Positions 42,725 to 53,293 of a DNA stretch of 64,000 bases are shown here, in pieces. Position 1 is the stretch's first letter. Each line of letters starts with the position of its first letter. A program made the position numbers and the translations under genes. Origin of the DNA: an uncultured bacterium (lineage in GTDB: Bacteria > Bacillota > Clostridia > Lachnospirales > Lachnospiraceae); NCBI GenBank assembly GCA_905215625.1, contig CAJMQQ010000006.1:1-64000 (forward strand), given 5' to 3'. Under the pieces are notes generated by a model. The model did not search any database. It was not told the origin of the DNA and saw only the letters and a list, made by a program, of their open reading frames with translations.

Positions 42725-43066
42725 TTAATTCCATTTCTTCCACACTTCTGGCTGATAGCCCAGTGTAGATTGTTTTCCATTTCTGACTACCGGTGTTTTA
42801 ATTACCTGTGGATGTTCCAATACTTTTGCCAATTTGTCCTCTTCTGCCAGATACTTAATAAGAGCAAGTAGTTCTTTGTCTCTTTCTTCCCAGTTAATCA
42901 TATTTTCAAGACCGCCGTTTGCCTGTGAAACAGAAGTAAACTCCCCTTTGCTCATCCCTTTTTCTTTCATATCAATAAATTGGTATTTTATCCCTCGCTC
43001 CTTGAAAAAACGTTCTGCTTTCTTCGTATCATTGCACTTCTTTGTTCCAAAAATCTGTATATTCAT
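42725..43066 (-). CDS. ArsC/Spx-family protein
   Basis: A 113-residue thioredoxin-fold protein. It begins MNIQIFGTKKCNDTKKAERF, with a single active-site-like Cys (CNDT), and has KTPVVRNGKQSTLGYQPEVW near the end. This is the YffB/ArsC-like group. It lacks the CxxC of Spx and the arginine pattern of true arsenate reductases is only partly seen, so substrate and role are uncertain. GGAAG lies upstream of the ATG. It follows lysS but the terminator at 43113-43082 separates them. Confidence 0.82.
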   Translation of the reverse strand: MNIQIFGTKKCNDTKKAERFFKERGIKYQFIDMKEKGMSKGEFTSVSQANGGLENMINWEERDKELLALIKYLAEEDKLAKVLEHPQVIKTPVVRNGKQSTLGYQPEVWKKWN

Positions 43067-43081
43067 CTCTTTCCCTCTTCC

Positions 43082-43113
43082 AAAAATGGGCAGTCCCTTT
43101 TAGGACTGCCCAT
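43082..43113 (-). terminator. Terminator of the greA-lysS transcript
   Basis: On the minus strand GGGCAGTCC and GGGACTGCCC pair around TAAAA and are followed by ATTTTTGG. Confidence 0.85.
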
Positions 43114-43167
43114 CATCACTTGCAATTATGCATTTTTCGCTCTGCACTTATTTCTGCATCAAATGTA

Positions 43168-45159
43168 TTAGTACAGCTTCGCACCTGCTGGAATCTGGTC
43201 GTCTACCATCAGAACGTTCAGGCCTTCTCTGCCTTCTACCAGGTGGGTTGCGGAAATAATCATACCGCAGGAATCAATTCCCATCATCTTTCTTGGCGGC
43301 AGGTTTACGATAGCAATTAAGGTCTTGCCTACCAGTTCTTCCGGCTCATAATAATCGTGAATACCGCTTAAAATCACGCGGTCTGTACCGCTTCCATCGT
43401 CCAGAACGAACTTAAGAAGCTTCTTGCTCTTTGGTACTGCCTCACACTCTTTTACCTTTACTGCGCGGAAATCTGACTTACTGAAGGTATCAAAGTCTAC
43501 CATATCTTCAAACAGCGGTTCTACTTCTACCTTGGAGAAATCAATCGGCTCTGCCTTTACAGCCGGCATCTTTTCAAGCTCCTGGGTCAGAACCCCAGAT
43601 GCCTGGTTCAAAGCGGCATCAAGGGAAGCTGCTTTTTCTGCCTTTTCAGCCTTGCCTTCGCTCTTCTTCGTATCCAGACTCTTCATGGTCGGAAACAGCA
43701 GTACATCACGAATTGCCTGGGAATCGGTCAGCAACATTACCATTCTGTCGATACCAAAACCGATACCGCCAGTTGGAGGCATACCGATCATCAGCGCATT
43801 TAAGAAGTCTTCGTCGGTATGGTTTGCCTCGTCATCTCCAGCGGCAAACATCTCTTCCTGGGCTGCAAAACGCTCTCTCTGGTCAATCGGGTCGTTTAAC
43901 TCAGAATATGCGTTTGCTAACTCCCAGCCGTTCATAAAGAACTCAAAACGCTCTACATGAGCTGGATTCTCAGGTTTCTTCTTGGTTAAAGGAGATACCT
44001 CAATCGGATGATCCATAACAAAGGTAGGCTGGATTAAATGCTCTTCTGCAAACTCTTCGAAGAACAGATTTAAAATGTCGCCTCTCTTATGGCGCTCTTC
44101 AAACTCTACATGGTGTTCTTTTGCGGCTGCTCTGGCTTCTTTTAATGTATGAATCTGGTCGAAATCTACGCCGGAATACTTCTTTACAGCCTCTACCATG
44201 GTAATACGCTCAAATGGCTTTCCTAAGTCCATCTCAATGCCATTGTAAGTAATGGTAGTGGTTCCTAAAACTTCCTGCGCCAGATAACGGTACAGATTTT
44301 CTGTTAAATCCATCATGCCGTGGTAATCCGTGTATGCCTGGTATAATTCCATCAAGGTAAACTCCGGATTGTGTCTGGTGTCTACGCCTTCATTACGGAA
44401 TACACGTCCAATCTCATATACCCGCTCTAATCCGCCTACGATCAGACGCTTTAAGTACAGCTCCAGAGAAATACGCAGCTTTACGTCCTCGTCCAGTGCG
44501 TTAAAATGGGTCTCAAACGGTCTTGCAGCTGCGCCGCCGGCATTTGCTACCAGCATCGGGGTTTCGACTTCCATAAAACCCTGGCCGTCTAAGTATTTAC
44601 GGATTGCAGAAATAATCTTGGAACGCTTAATAAAGGTATCCTTTACTTCTTCATTCATGATTAAATCCACATATCTCTGACGGTAACGCATATCGGTATC
44701 GGTCAGGCCATGGAACTTCTCTGGAAGCACCTGAAGGCTCTTGGAAAGAAGAATCACATCAGTTGCGTGGATGGAAATCTCACCAGTCTTAGTGGTAAAT
44801 ACGGTTCCCTTTACACCGACAATATCACCGATGTCTAATTTCTTGAAATCCTTGTATTCGTCTTCTCCAACGCTGTCGCGGGCTACATATACCTGGATTC
44901 TTCCCTTTAAGTCCTGGATGTTGCAAAAAGACGCCTTGCCCATAACGCGCTTAAACATCATACGGCCGGCGATGGATACCTCTTTGCCTTCTAACTCTTC
45001 GTAATTTTCTTTGATCTCTGTGCTGTGATGGGTCTGGTCATATTTGGTTATCTGGAACGGATCTCTGCCTGAAGCCTGAAGTTCTGCCAGCTTATCCCGA
45101 CGAGCCTGAAGCACATGGTTTAAATCTTCCTGTGGTTTTACCTGATTCTCTCCTGCCAC
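43168..45159 (-). CDS. lysS: Lysyl-tRNA synthetase (class II) fused to a C-terminal tRNA-binding domain
   Basis: A 663-residue enzyme charging tRNA-Lys. Residues about 55-145 are the anticodon-binding OB fold; the class II core has motif 2 [20 protein letters not shown] near 260 and motif 3 [13 protein letters not shown] near 478. After residue 500 comes an Ala/Lys/Glu linker and then an EMAPII/Trbp111-type tRNA-binding domain ([38 protein letters not shown]), like the MetRS C-terminus. Most bacterial LysRS end near 500 residues. Start: GTG at 45159, eight bases after AGGAG, preferred over the GTG at 45168 that touches the site. Confidence 0.93.
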   Translation of the reverse strand: MAGENQVKPQEDLNHVLQARRDKLAELQASGRDPFQITKYDQTHHSTEIKENYEELEGKEVSIAGRMMFKRVMGKASFCNIQDLKGRIQVYVARDSVGEDEYKDFKKLDIGDIVGVKGTVFTTKTGEISIHATDVILLSKSLQVLPEKFHGLTDTDMRYRQRYVDLIMNEEVKDTFIKRSKIISAIRKYLDGQGFMEVETPMLVANAGGAAARPFETHFNALDEDVKLRISLELYLKRLIVGGLERVYEIGRVFRNEGVDTRHNPEFTLMELYQAYTDYHGMMDLTENLYRYLAQEVLGTTTITYNGIEMDLGKPFERITMVEAVKKYSGVDFDQIHTLKEARAAAKEHHVEFEERHKRGDILNLFFEEFAEEHLIQPTFVMDHPIEVSPLTKKKPENPAHVERFEFFMNGWELANAYSELNDPIDQRERFAAQEEMFAAGDDEANHTDEDFLNALMIGMPPTGGIGFGIDRMVMLLTDSQAIRDVLLFPTMKSLDTKKSEGKAEKAEKAASLDAALNQASGVLTQELEKMPAVKAEPIDFSKVEVEPLFEDMVDFDTFSKSDFRAVKVKECEAVPKSKKLLKFVLDDGSGTDRVILSGIHDYYEPEELVGKTLIAIVNLPPRKMMGIDSCGMIISATHLVEGREGLNVLMVDDQIPAGAKLY

Positions 45160-45197
45160 TTTGTACACTCCTCTTATCTATGTTCTGTCCTATACTG

Positions 45198-45346
45198 TAA
45201 CAGTCAGCCATGCCATCTTCTTGCCCGCTTACAGCGGACAAGAAGCGTCGGGCGTCCGCCCTATGAAGATTCAGACAGGAAAATTCTTATGAAAGCAAGC
45301 TTTCAACGCTTTTTTCTGCCTGAATCTTCGCATGGCTGAACTGTTA
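45198..45346. repeat. Multi-branched palindromic element between greA and lysS
   Basis: An outer near-perfect inverted repeat (TAACAGTCAGCCATGC, 45198-45213, and GCATGGCTGAACTGTTA, 45330-45346) encloses three further hairpins: CTTCTTG(C)CCGCT with AGCGG(A)CAAGAAG; GGGC/GCCC around 45250-45262; and GAAGATTCAG (45265-45274) with CTGAATCTTC, which itself encloses GAAAGC/GCTTTC. It fills almost all of the intergenic space. It may be a structured RNA or a miniature mobile element. Confidence 0.7.
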
Positions 45347-45348
45347 CC

Positions 45349-45828
45349 CTATACTCTCTGAATTGCCAGTACCTTGTACTTGATAACGCCAACCTGGGTC
45401 TCTACGTCTACTATATCGCCGACCCGTCTGCCAATCAGCGCATGGCCAACCGGAGACTCATTGGAAATTTTATTTTGAAGGCTGTTTGCCTCGGTGGAAC
45501 CAACAATGCTGAATTCCATCTCTTCGTCGTCCTCGATGTCATATACGCGAACAACACAGCCTACATTAATCTTCTCTAAATCTACGTCTTCTTCTACGAC
45601 TACTTCTGCATTTTTCAGAAGCTTCTCCAGCTCCTCGATGCGCAGCTCGATGTCTCTCTGCTCATCTTTTGCAGCATCATACTCTGCATTCTCAGATAAG
45701 TCGCCCTGCTCTCTTGCTTCCTTAATTTTCTGGGCAACTTCCTTTCTGCGGTTTACCTTTAAATCATGAAGTTCATCTTCATATTTTTTAAGTCCCGCAT
45801 AGGTCAGAATATTTTTCTTTTCTTCCAT
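45349..45828 (-). CDS. greA: Transcription elongation factor GreA
   Basis: A 159-residue factor that rescues backtracked RNA polymerase by stimulating transcript cleavage. The N-terminal coiled coil holds LTYAGLKKYEDELHDLKVNR and the tip acidic residues in AREQGDLSENAEYDAAKDEQ; the C-terminal FKBP-like domain has SNESPVGHALIGRRVGDIVD. The length is typical. It lies between dus and lysS, 89 bases after dus. Confidence 0.96.
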   Translation of the reverse strand: MEEKKNILTYAGLKKYEDELHDLKVNRRKEVAQKIKEAREQGDLSENAEYDAAKDEQRDIELRIEELEKLLKNAEVVVEEDVDLEKINVGCVVRVYDIEDDEEMEFSIVGSTEANSLQNKISNESPVGHALIGRRVGDIVDVETQVGVIKYKVLAIQRV

Positions 45829-45917
45829 AATTTGATTGCTTCCTTCCTAACTGAAAATTAACACGCCTTCCCGCATTCAAGGTATTATAGTCTAAATCCG
45901 GATCATTGTCAAGCCAC

Positions 45918-46895
45918 TTAGCGGCTCTCCTTCCAGCGCTCTAAGAGCTTTTCCATATCCTCAAATGTCTCTGCCAGATTAATCTCATTTCTCAATGCGG
46001 CAGAATGGGGCATTCCCGTCGTATACCAGGCCATATGGCCCCGCATTTCCCGGATTCCTACCCGCTCGCCTTTATATTCAATCAGCATTTTCCCATGACG
46101 GAGAATCATCTTTCTGACTTCTTCAAAAGACGGCTTTGGAGGGGTAACTCCGGTTTCTAAAAGCGCTTTTGTCCGGCCGAAAATCCAGGGATTTCCCTTT
46201 ACGCCTCTGGCAATCATCACACCGTCGCAGCCGGTTTCTTCCATCATCCTCACTGCGTCTTCCGGCTCAAAAATATCGCCGTTTCCGATTACCGGAATGG
46301 AAACTGCCTCTTTTACCTGACGAATAATCTCCCAATCCGCTTTTCCGGAATAATACTGTTCTCTGGTTCGTCCATGAACCGCTACTGCAGCCACGCCGCT
46401 GGCCTCTGCCATTTTGGCAAATTCTACAGCTGATGCTTCTCCGTTATAAAACCCTTTCCTAAACTTTACTGTTACCGGCTTTTTGACTGCCTTTACCATA
46501 GCGGTTAAAATTTCTTCGGCCAGCTTAGGATTTTTCATCAGCGCCGACCCTTCCCCGTTGTTGACGATTTTGGGAACCGGACAGCCCATATTGACATCAA
46601 TGATTTCATAAGGGCCTTCTGCCACCTGGGCGGCAATTTCTGCCATAATAGCCGGATCAGATCCAAATAGCTGGACGGCTACTGGATGTTCTTCTTCCTG
46701 CACCTGCAGAAGCTCTCTGGTATTCTTATTTTTATAAAGAATGGCTTTCGCGCTGACCATTTCCGTATATACCAGACTGCATCCCTGTTCTTTGCACAGC
46801 AGACGGAATGGAAGATCCGTAACTCCCGCCATAGGCGCCAGCACCAAGGGACTGTCCAGCGCAACGTTTCCAATAACAGGCCCTTTTTTAGTCAT
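45918..46895 (-). CDS. tRNA-dihydrouridine synthase (DusB-like)
   Basis: A 325-residue FMN enzyme that reduces uridines in tRNA D-loops. It opens with APMAGVTDLPFRLLCKEQG, has NMGCPVPKIVNNGEGSALMK with the catalytic Cys near 100, VTVKFRKGF near 142, VHGRTREQYYSG near 172 and IGNGDIFEPEDA near 205. I chose the ATG at 46895, nine bases after AGGAG; an ATG at 46919 is further upstream. It overlaps the end of the DUF6145-like gene by eight bases. Which uridine it targets cannot be told. Confidence 0.94.
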   Translation of the reverse strand: MTKKGPVIGNVALDSPLVLAPMAGVTDLPFRLLCKEQGCSLVYTEMVSAKAILYKNKNTRELLQVQEEEHPVAVQLFGSDPAIMAEIAAQVAEGPYEIIDVNMGCPVPKIVNNGEGSALMKNPKLAEEILTAMVKAVKKPVTVKFRKGFYNGEASAVEFAKMAEASGVAAVAVHGRTREQYYSGKADWEIIRQVKEAVSIPVIGNGDIFEPEDAVRMMEETGCDGVMIARGVKGNPWIFGRTKALLETGVTPPKPSFEEVRKMILRHGKMLIEYKGERVGIREMRGHMAWYTTGMPHSAALRNEINLAETFEDMEKLLERWKESR

Positions 46896-47256
46896 CTTCT
46901 CTCCTTCTGGCTTCTTCAATGGCTTCCAGGGGCATTCCCAAAAACTTCACCTGGTAATACAGCTCCAGAGACTCCAGAAGCTCCCGTTTTTCCCTCTGGT
47001 ACTGCCGGATTTTCAGGCCGCTTCCAATCTCGTCAAACAAATAATCATTGTCGTCTACGGACACTTTAAATTCCAGATTTCCCTTCTCATCAAACTCCAG
47101 GGTCAGGACGCCGCCTACATCTTCCGTAAACAGAACGCACATAATGTGGAGTTCCTTTTGTATTCCCTCTGGCAGGGAAGAAAAATCCTGGTTAAAATAA
47201 TACTTCTGCTCATACGAATTAGCTCCGCAAAGCACCACTCTGTCTTGTCCTTCCAT
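46888..47256 (-). CDS. DUF6145-like small protein
   Basis: A 122-residue soluble protein that resembles the DUF6145 group of Lachnospiraceae: VLCGANSYEQKYYFNQDFSS near the N-terminus, IMCVLFTEDVGGVLTLEFDE in the centre and a charged C-terminal helix. It is always small and of unknown function. It overlaps dus by eight bases, so the two are translationally coupled and a link to tRNA modification is possible but unproven. The family name is from memory and should be checked. Confidence 0.7.
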   Translation of the reverse strand: MEGQDRVVLCGANSYEQKYYFNQDFSSLPEGIQKELHIMCVLFTEDVGGVLTLEFDEKGNLEFKVSVDDNDYLFDEIGSGLKIRQYQREKRELLESLELYYQVKFLGMPLEAIEEARRREDD

Positions 47257-47315
47257 CTGTGGAATCCTTTCTGTCTGAATGTGTTATCCCATTCCTTTAC
47301 CGGAAAACCTGGCAG

Positions 47316-47383
47316 TAAAAAGGGCTGTCGCAGAATGACAGCGGGATAAAAGAACCATCCCTTCTTCATCATGCGGCAGCCCC
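47316..47383 (-). terminator. Terminator of pfkA
   Basis: On the minus strand GGGCTGCCGC (47382-47373) pairs with GCGACAGCCC (47331-47322) around a loop of about 41 bases, then TTTTTAC follows. It lies 18 bases past the pfkA stop codon. Confidence 0.7.
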
Positions 47384-47400
47384 CTGCCGATGTTCTATGA

Positions 47401-48417
<1,017 letters not shown>

Positions 48418-48493
48418 TTACGTATTTTTTTCCATACATCACATATTCTAAAGCATTTCATCTGGTTTAGCAATACCTATCCGGTCCAAATTG

Positions 48494-51400
48494 TTAAATT
48501 TTTTTCTCTACAATCCGGACATTTGCTTCTCCAAAGCGTTCTGATAAAAGGTCGGTCAGCTCTTTTGTACTCTCAACATTCCAGTTTGGAGGCAGAGTCT
48601 TTTTAGCCCTCTCCTTTTCCAGGTAGATAACCACTGCGTCATTTCCCTCTGACTTGGACAGGGCATCCAGCAGTTTCTGCTCCCCCTTCCGGTAATCTTC
48701 CATGTCCAAAAACTTAATCCAGAGTTCCCTGGGAATTTTAGAAAATGGAATGGCTTTTTCCAGAATCAGCTTTCCCACTGGTTCTTCTCCCAAAGACACT
48801 CTTCCCTGGACAAACAGCTTGGCGTCCTCTGTAAACAGCTCCCTCTGAGCTTCGTAATTTTTAGGGAATACCAGCACCTCTACGGATCCCGTCAAGTCTT
48901 CTATGGTAAGAAAGGCCATCATTTTTCCAGTTTTTGTAGTCTTTACTGTTTTATCGGTTACCATTCCGCCAATGGTCACACGCTGTCCGTCAGAAAGGGC
49001 CGCCAGATTGGTTTCTTCATCTACCATAAAATCAATGGCAGACGCATTGGTATTGTTTTTCATGGCGTTTACATAGGCCTCTAACGGATGGCCGCTGATA
49101 TAGATTCCCAGAGTTTCTTTTTCTCCCGCCAGAATATCTTCTTTTGTAAACTCTTCTACGTCTGGAAAGGTTACCTGAAAATCTGATTTTTCCGACTCCT
49201 CTGCAAAATCAAAAAGGCTCATCTGACCAGCCATGGAGTTTTTCTTTTCCCTGTTCTTATTGTCAATAATTTCCGGCGCTATCAATACCTTCTGCCGGCG
49301 GTTGCCCGGAAGGCAGTCCAGCGCTCCGGAACGGATAAAGTTTTCCATGGTACGTTTATTGACTTCCTTACTGCTCATCCGCTCTACGAAATCTTCCAGG
49401 GAACGGAATGTTCCATTATTCTCCCGTTCCTTGACAATCATTTCCACCACTGATTTTCCAATGCTTTTAATGGCAGACAGACCATACCGGATGCCTTCTC
49501 CATCTACGGAAAATCCGCTTTCCCCAGAGTTAATATCCGGCGGCAGAATGGCAATTCCCATCTGACGGCAGGTCACAATGTACTCGGAAAGCTTGGTTAA
49601 GTTGTCCATAACCGACGTCATCAAAGCCGCCATAAACTCTGCCGGATAATAATATTTTAAATAAGCCGTCTGATAGGAAACCACTGCATAAGCAGCCGCA
49701 TGAGACTTATTAAAGGCATACTTTGCAAAATCAATCATCTCGTCGTAGATATGATTGGCAATTTTTTCATCAATTCCATTGGCTACGCAGCCTGCTACCC
49801 CTTCTTCCGGATTGCCGTAGACAAAGTTCTGCCGCTCCTTTTCCATGACTGCCGCTTTCTTTTTTGCCATGGCTCTTCGCACCAGGTCGCTTCGTCCAAG
49901 AGTATATCCGGCCAGATCCCGTACGATCTGCATAACCTGCTCCTGGTAGACGATACAGCCGTAAGTCGGGCTTAAAATGTGCTCTAACTGGGGGCATTCA
50001 TAGGTAATGGTCTCCGGATTATTTTTTCCCTTTAAATACCTTGGGATAAAATCCATGGGACCTGGCCGGTACAGGGAAATTCCCGCAATAATGTCTTCCA
50101 GGCTGCCAGGCTTTAGTTCCTTCATAAAGCTCTTCATACCAGAACTTTCCACCTGAAATACACCATCTGTCCGTCCGGTTCCGATGGATTCCAGCACCTG
50201 CTTATCATTGTAGTCGATCTTATCTACGTCAATGTGGATTCCCCTGTTTTTCTCTATCTGATCGCAGGCGTTCTGGATTACGGTCAGGGTTCTAAGCCCT
50301 AAAAAGTCCATTTTTAACAGTCCCAGTTCTTCCAGGGTGGTCATAGTAAACTGGGTGGTAATGGTTCCGTCTGCCGCCCTGGAAAGGGGCACATACTCAT
50401 CCACGCTGGTGCGGCTGATTACCACTCCTGCAGCGTGCATGGAGGTATGGCGTGGAAGTCCTTCCAGACGCATTGCCATGTCAATCAGGTACTTGACCTG
50501 ATCGTCGCTGTTATAGGCATCCCGCAGATCCGGACTGGTTTTTAAGGCTTTTTCCAGGGTCATTCCCAAATCTCCCGGAATCATTTTGGCAATGGCGTCG
50601 CACTGGGCGTAAGGCAGGTCTAACACTCTTCCCACATCCCGGACTACACCTTTTGCAGCCAGGGTACCAAAGGTCACAATCTGGGCTACCTGATCTTTTC
50701 CGTATTTTTCTACAACGTAGTCGATGACTTCCTGACGCCTCTCGTAGCAGAAGTCAATATCAATATCCGGCATAGACACACGCTCCGGATTCAGGAACCG
50801 TTCAAACAGGAGACCGTACCGGATTGGGTCAATGTTGGTAATTTCCAGTGCATAAGACACCACGCTTCCGGCTGCAGAACCGCGTCCCGGGCCCACGCTG
50901 ATGCCATGGGATTTTGCAAAGTGGATGAAATCCCATACAATCAGGAAATAGTCTACATAGCCCATGGTATGAATGGTCTTCAGCTCATACGCCATCCGGT
51001 CGTGAAGATTTCCGTCATCGTCCGGATACCTCTTTGCAAAGCCTTCTTCGCAAAGATGGTTTAAATACGTCCAGGAATCAAACCCTTCCGGAACCTGGTA
51101 TTTTGGCAGCTTGGTCACGCCAAATTCAATTTCCACATTGCAGCGTTCTGCAATCTTGTGAGTGTTTTCCAGGGCTTCCGGCGCATAAGGAAACAGTTCC
51201 CGCATTTCGTCTTCGGATTTTAAATAAAACTTCTCTGCCTCATACCGCATCCGGTTTTCATCGGTTACCTTCTTTCCGGTCTGGATACACAGCAGGATGT
51301 CATGGGCCTTCCAGTCTTCTTTTAAGGTATAGTGGCTGTCGTTGGTGGCAACCAATCCGATTCCCAGTTCTTTTGAAATCCGCAGAATTCCCTGATTGAC

Positions 51401-51955
51401 CTGTCTCTGGGCTGGAATTCCATGATCCTGAAGTTCCAGGAAGAAATTGCCTTCTCCAAAAATCTCCTGGTAGTGAAGGGCCGCCTGTTTGGCGTCTTCA
51501 TACATTCCCCGCATCAGGTATCTAGGAATCTCGCCAGCCAGACAGGCGCTTGTGGCAATAATGCCCTCGTGATACTGTTCCAGAACTTCATAATCTACTC
51601 TGGGTTTATAATAAAAGCCTTCTACAAAGCCTTTCGATACAATCTTCATCAGGTTCTGATACCCCTGGTTATTTTCTGCCAGAAGCACCAGATGGTAATA
51701 CCGATCCTCCCCGCTTACGGTCTCCCTGTCAAATCTGGAACCTGGAGACACATAAACTTCACATCCGATAATTGGTTTCACTCCTGCTTCCCTGCAGGCA
51801 CGATAAAAATCAATGACGCCATACATGACGCCATGGTCGGTAATTGCCAGGCTGTCCATGCCCAGCTCTTTCGCCCTGGCAGCCAGTTCTTTGATTTTGC
51901 TGGATCCATCCAGCAGACTGTATTCTGTATGGACGTGCAAATGTGTAAACGCCAT
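48494..51955 (-). CDS. dnaE: DNA polymerase III alpha subunit (DnaE type)
   Basis: A 1153-residue replicative polymerase of family C. The PHP domain opens AFTHLHVHTEYSLLDGSSKI and holds AITDHGVMYG; the palm has GPGRGSAAGSVVSYAL near 355 and SMPDIDIDFCYERRQEVIDY near 395 with the catalytic aspartates; the finger and beta-binding regions follow, with a helix-hairpin-helix near 830 and an OB fold near 985-1060 (GQRVTIGGMVTDKTVKTTKT). Gram-positive hosts also have PolC; this is the DnaE partner. Complete length. It follows the Crh-like gene and a hairpin, and precedes pfkA. Confidence 0.96.
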   Translation of the reverse strand: MAFTHLHVHTEYSLLDGSSKIKELAARAKELGMDSLAITDHGVMYGVIDFYRACREAGVKPIIGCEVYVSPGSRFDRETVSGEDRYYHLVLLAENNQGYQNLMKIVSKGFVEGFYYKPRVDYEVLEQYHEGIIATSACLAGEIPRYLMRGMYEDAKQAALHYQEIFGEGNFFLELQDHGIPAQRQVNQGILRISKELGIGLVATNDSHYTLKEDWKAHDILLCIQTGKKVTDENRMRYEAEKFYLKSEDEMRELFPYAPEALENTHKIAERCNVEIEFGVTKLPKYQVPEGFDSWTYLNHLCEEGFAKRYPDDDGNLHDRMAYELKTIHTMGYVDYFLIVWDFIHFAKSHGISVGPGRGSAAGSVVSYALEITNIDPIRYGLLFERFLNPERVSMPDIDIDFCYERRQEVIDYVVEKYGKDQVAQIVTFGTLAAKGVVRDVGRVLDLPYAQCDAIAKMIPGDLGMTLEKALKTSPDLRDAYNSDDQVKYLIDMAMRLEGLPRHTSMHAAGVVISRTSVDEYVPLSRAADGTITTQFTMTTLEELGLLKMDFLGLRTLTVIQNACDQIEKNRGIHIDVDKIDYNDKQVLESIGTGRTDGVFQVESSGMKSFMKELKPGSLEDIIAGISLYRPGPMDFIPRYLKGKNNPETITYECPQLEHILSPTYGCIVYQEQVMQIVRDLAGYTLGRSDLVRRAMAKKKAAVMEKERQNFVYGNPEEGVAGCVANGIDEKIANHIYDEMIDFAKYAFNKSHAAAYAVVSYQTAYLKYYYPAEFMAALMTSVMDNLTKLSEYIVTCRQMGIAILPPDINSGESGFSVDGEGIRYGLSAIKSIGKSVVEMIVKERENNGTFRSLEDFVERMSSKEVNKRTMENFIRSGALDCLPGNRRQKVLIAPEIIDNKNREKKNSMAGQMSLFDFAEESEKSDFQVTFPDVEEFTKEDILAGEKETLGIYISGHPLEAYVNAMKNNTNASAIDFMVDEETNLAALSDGQRVTIGGMVTDKTVKTTKTGKMMAFLTIEDLTGSVEVLVFPKNYEAQRELFTEDAKLFVQGRVSLGEEPVGKLILEKAIPFSKIPRELWIKFLDMEDYRKGEQKLLDALSKSEGNDAVVIYLEKERAKKTLPPNWNVESTKELTDLLSERFGEANVRIVEKKI

Positions 51956-51979
51956 TTTCTCCTATCCTCTTTTCTATGT

Positions 51980-52010
51980 AAAAACTACGACCGGCATAAA
52001 AAGCCGGTCG
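51980..52010 (-). terminator. Hairpin between the Crh-like gene and dnaE
   Basis: On the minus strand CGACCGGC and GCCGGTCG pair around TTTTTAT and are followed by TAGTTTTTAC. It could end or reduce read-through from the whiA cluster into dnaE. Confidence 0.6.
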
Positions 52011-52040
52011 CCAATTTCACTTGCTTCACTCTGGACGCTG

Positions 52041-52295
52041 TTATTTATCACTTAAATATCGTTCGATTTCTGCGATTGCTGTTTCTTCATCTGCTCCGTC
52101 CGCAGTTACGGTAATTTCTTCGCCAACAGATATTCCCAACGTCATCATACCCATAATGCTTTTTGCATTTACCCGTTTTGTACCTGTTTCCACATAGATT
52201 TTACTTTCATACTGACTTGCCACCTGTACCAGCATCGCAATCGGTCTGGCTTCCAGGCCAGCAGTCAACTGAACCGTAATTGTCTTTCTTACCAT
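52041..52295 (-). CDS. Crh-like HPr-family protein with Glu at the His15 position
   Basis: An 84-residue HPr fold protein: MVRKTITVQLTAGLEARPIA. In HPr the sequence is GLHARP with the His phosphorylated by enzyme I; here Glu replaces that His, so it cannot carry phosphate in the PTS. The regulatory Ser is kept in AKSIMGMMTLG, the site for HPr kinase, whose gene lies four genes upstream. This is the pattern of Bacillus Crh, which has Gln at that position and also follows whiA. It probably acts in catabolite control or in another Ser-phosphate-dependent role. The start is the ATG at 52295, after GAGGAGG. Confidence 0.9.
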   Translation of the reverse strand: MVRKTITVQLTAGLEARPIAMLVQVASQYESKIYVETGTKRVNAKSIMGMMTLGISVGEEITVTADGADEETAIAEIERYLSDK

Positions 52296-52313
52296 AATCT
52301 TCCTCCTCATTTC

Positions 52314-53291
52314 TCAGGACAGTTCTTTTTCCGTCCCATTTACAGCGCTTTCCCTAAGCTCCTTTGCAATGGCACTCAGCTTTCTCAGCCGGTGATTTAC
52401 GCCGGATTTGCCTACGGGACTATCCAGAGCTTCTCCAAGCTCCTTTAAACTTGCATCGGGTCTTGCCAAACGCAGCGAAGCAATCTCTTCTAAATTCTCT
52501 GGAAGACGGTGAAGACCTATCGTATCGCGGATATAGATAATGTCTTCCATTTGCCTTACTGCAGCAGACACCGTTTTATTGATGTTGGCGGTCTCGCAGT
52601 TTACCTGACGGTTGACCTGTCCTCTCATTCCTCTGACAATCCGGATATTTTCCAGCTCCATCAGGGCAAGAGGCGCCTCCATCACATTTAAAATATCTAC
52701 AATCTGGCTGCCTTCTTTGATGTATACTACAAAATACTTTTTGCGGGTTACCATCTTAGCGTCTATCCCAAAGGTCCTAATAATGCTTTGAACCTGCTCC
52801 GCCCTATCCTGGCTTGGACAGACGATTTCAAAATGGTAAAACTTTTCGGGGTCGCTGATAGAACCTGCCGCAAGGAATGCGCCCCGGATAAAACTTCTGC
52901 GGCAGCACGCCTGCATCAACAGGACATTATTTACAAGGGAAAGAGAATCCCCGATTTCTCCATCTTCCTGTAAAATTTTGGAAGCTTGAAGTACTTTAAG
53001 AGCCTCCTGGTGATCCTGAACTGCAATCGTATACGTATGACTTTTTTTTAAGAAAGCATTTCTCCTGATTGAAACATCCGCTCCTATATTAAATGTTTTT
53101 TTCAATAATGTAAAGCATTTTCTTGCAACTGCTCCATTTTCTGTATGAATTTTAATCCGATAGCGGTTATTTTCCGAAATTTGGATCCTGCCGCAAAAAC
53201 TTAAGATTGCCGTCAGCTCGCTGATCTGACAATGGCGGGCAGGACTGATCTGTCCTGACAGCTCTTCTTTCACATTCGAAGAAAATGACAT
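52314..53291 (-). CDS. whiA: Sporulation/cell-division regulator WhiA
   Basis: A 325-residue protein with an N-terminal LAGLIDADG-like region (FSSNVKEELSGQISPARHCQ, then FIRGAFLAAGSISDPEKFYH near 133) and a C-terminal helix-turn-helix (SLKELGEALDSPVGKSGVNH near 282). WhiA binds DNA and influences division and chromosome segregation in Firmicutes. It starts two bases after rapZ. This is the standard rapZ-whiA-HPr order; no glmR/yvcK gene lies between. Confidence 0.95.
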   Translation of the reverse strand: MSFSSNVKEELSGQISPARHCQISELTAILSFCGRIQISENNRYRIKIHTENGAVARKCFTLLKKTFNIGADVSIRRNAFLKKSHTYTIAVQDHQEALKVLQASKILQEDGEIGDSLSLVNNVLLMQACCRRSFIRGAFLAAGSISDPEKFYHFEIVCPSQDRAEQVQSIIRTFGIDAKMVTRKKYFVVYIKEGSQIVDILNVMEAPLALMELENIRIVRGMRGQVNRQVNCETANINKTVSAAVRQMEDIIYIRDTIGLHRLPENLEEIASLRLARPDASLKELGEALDSPVGKSGVNHRLRKLSAIAKELRESAVNGTEKELS

Positions 53292-53293
53292 TT

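Noticed and set aside
45198..45346. T-box leader for lysS
   Set aside because: No T-box sequence, specifier loop or terminator/antiterminator was visible; the element is symmetric instead.
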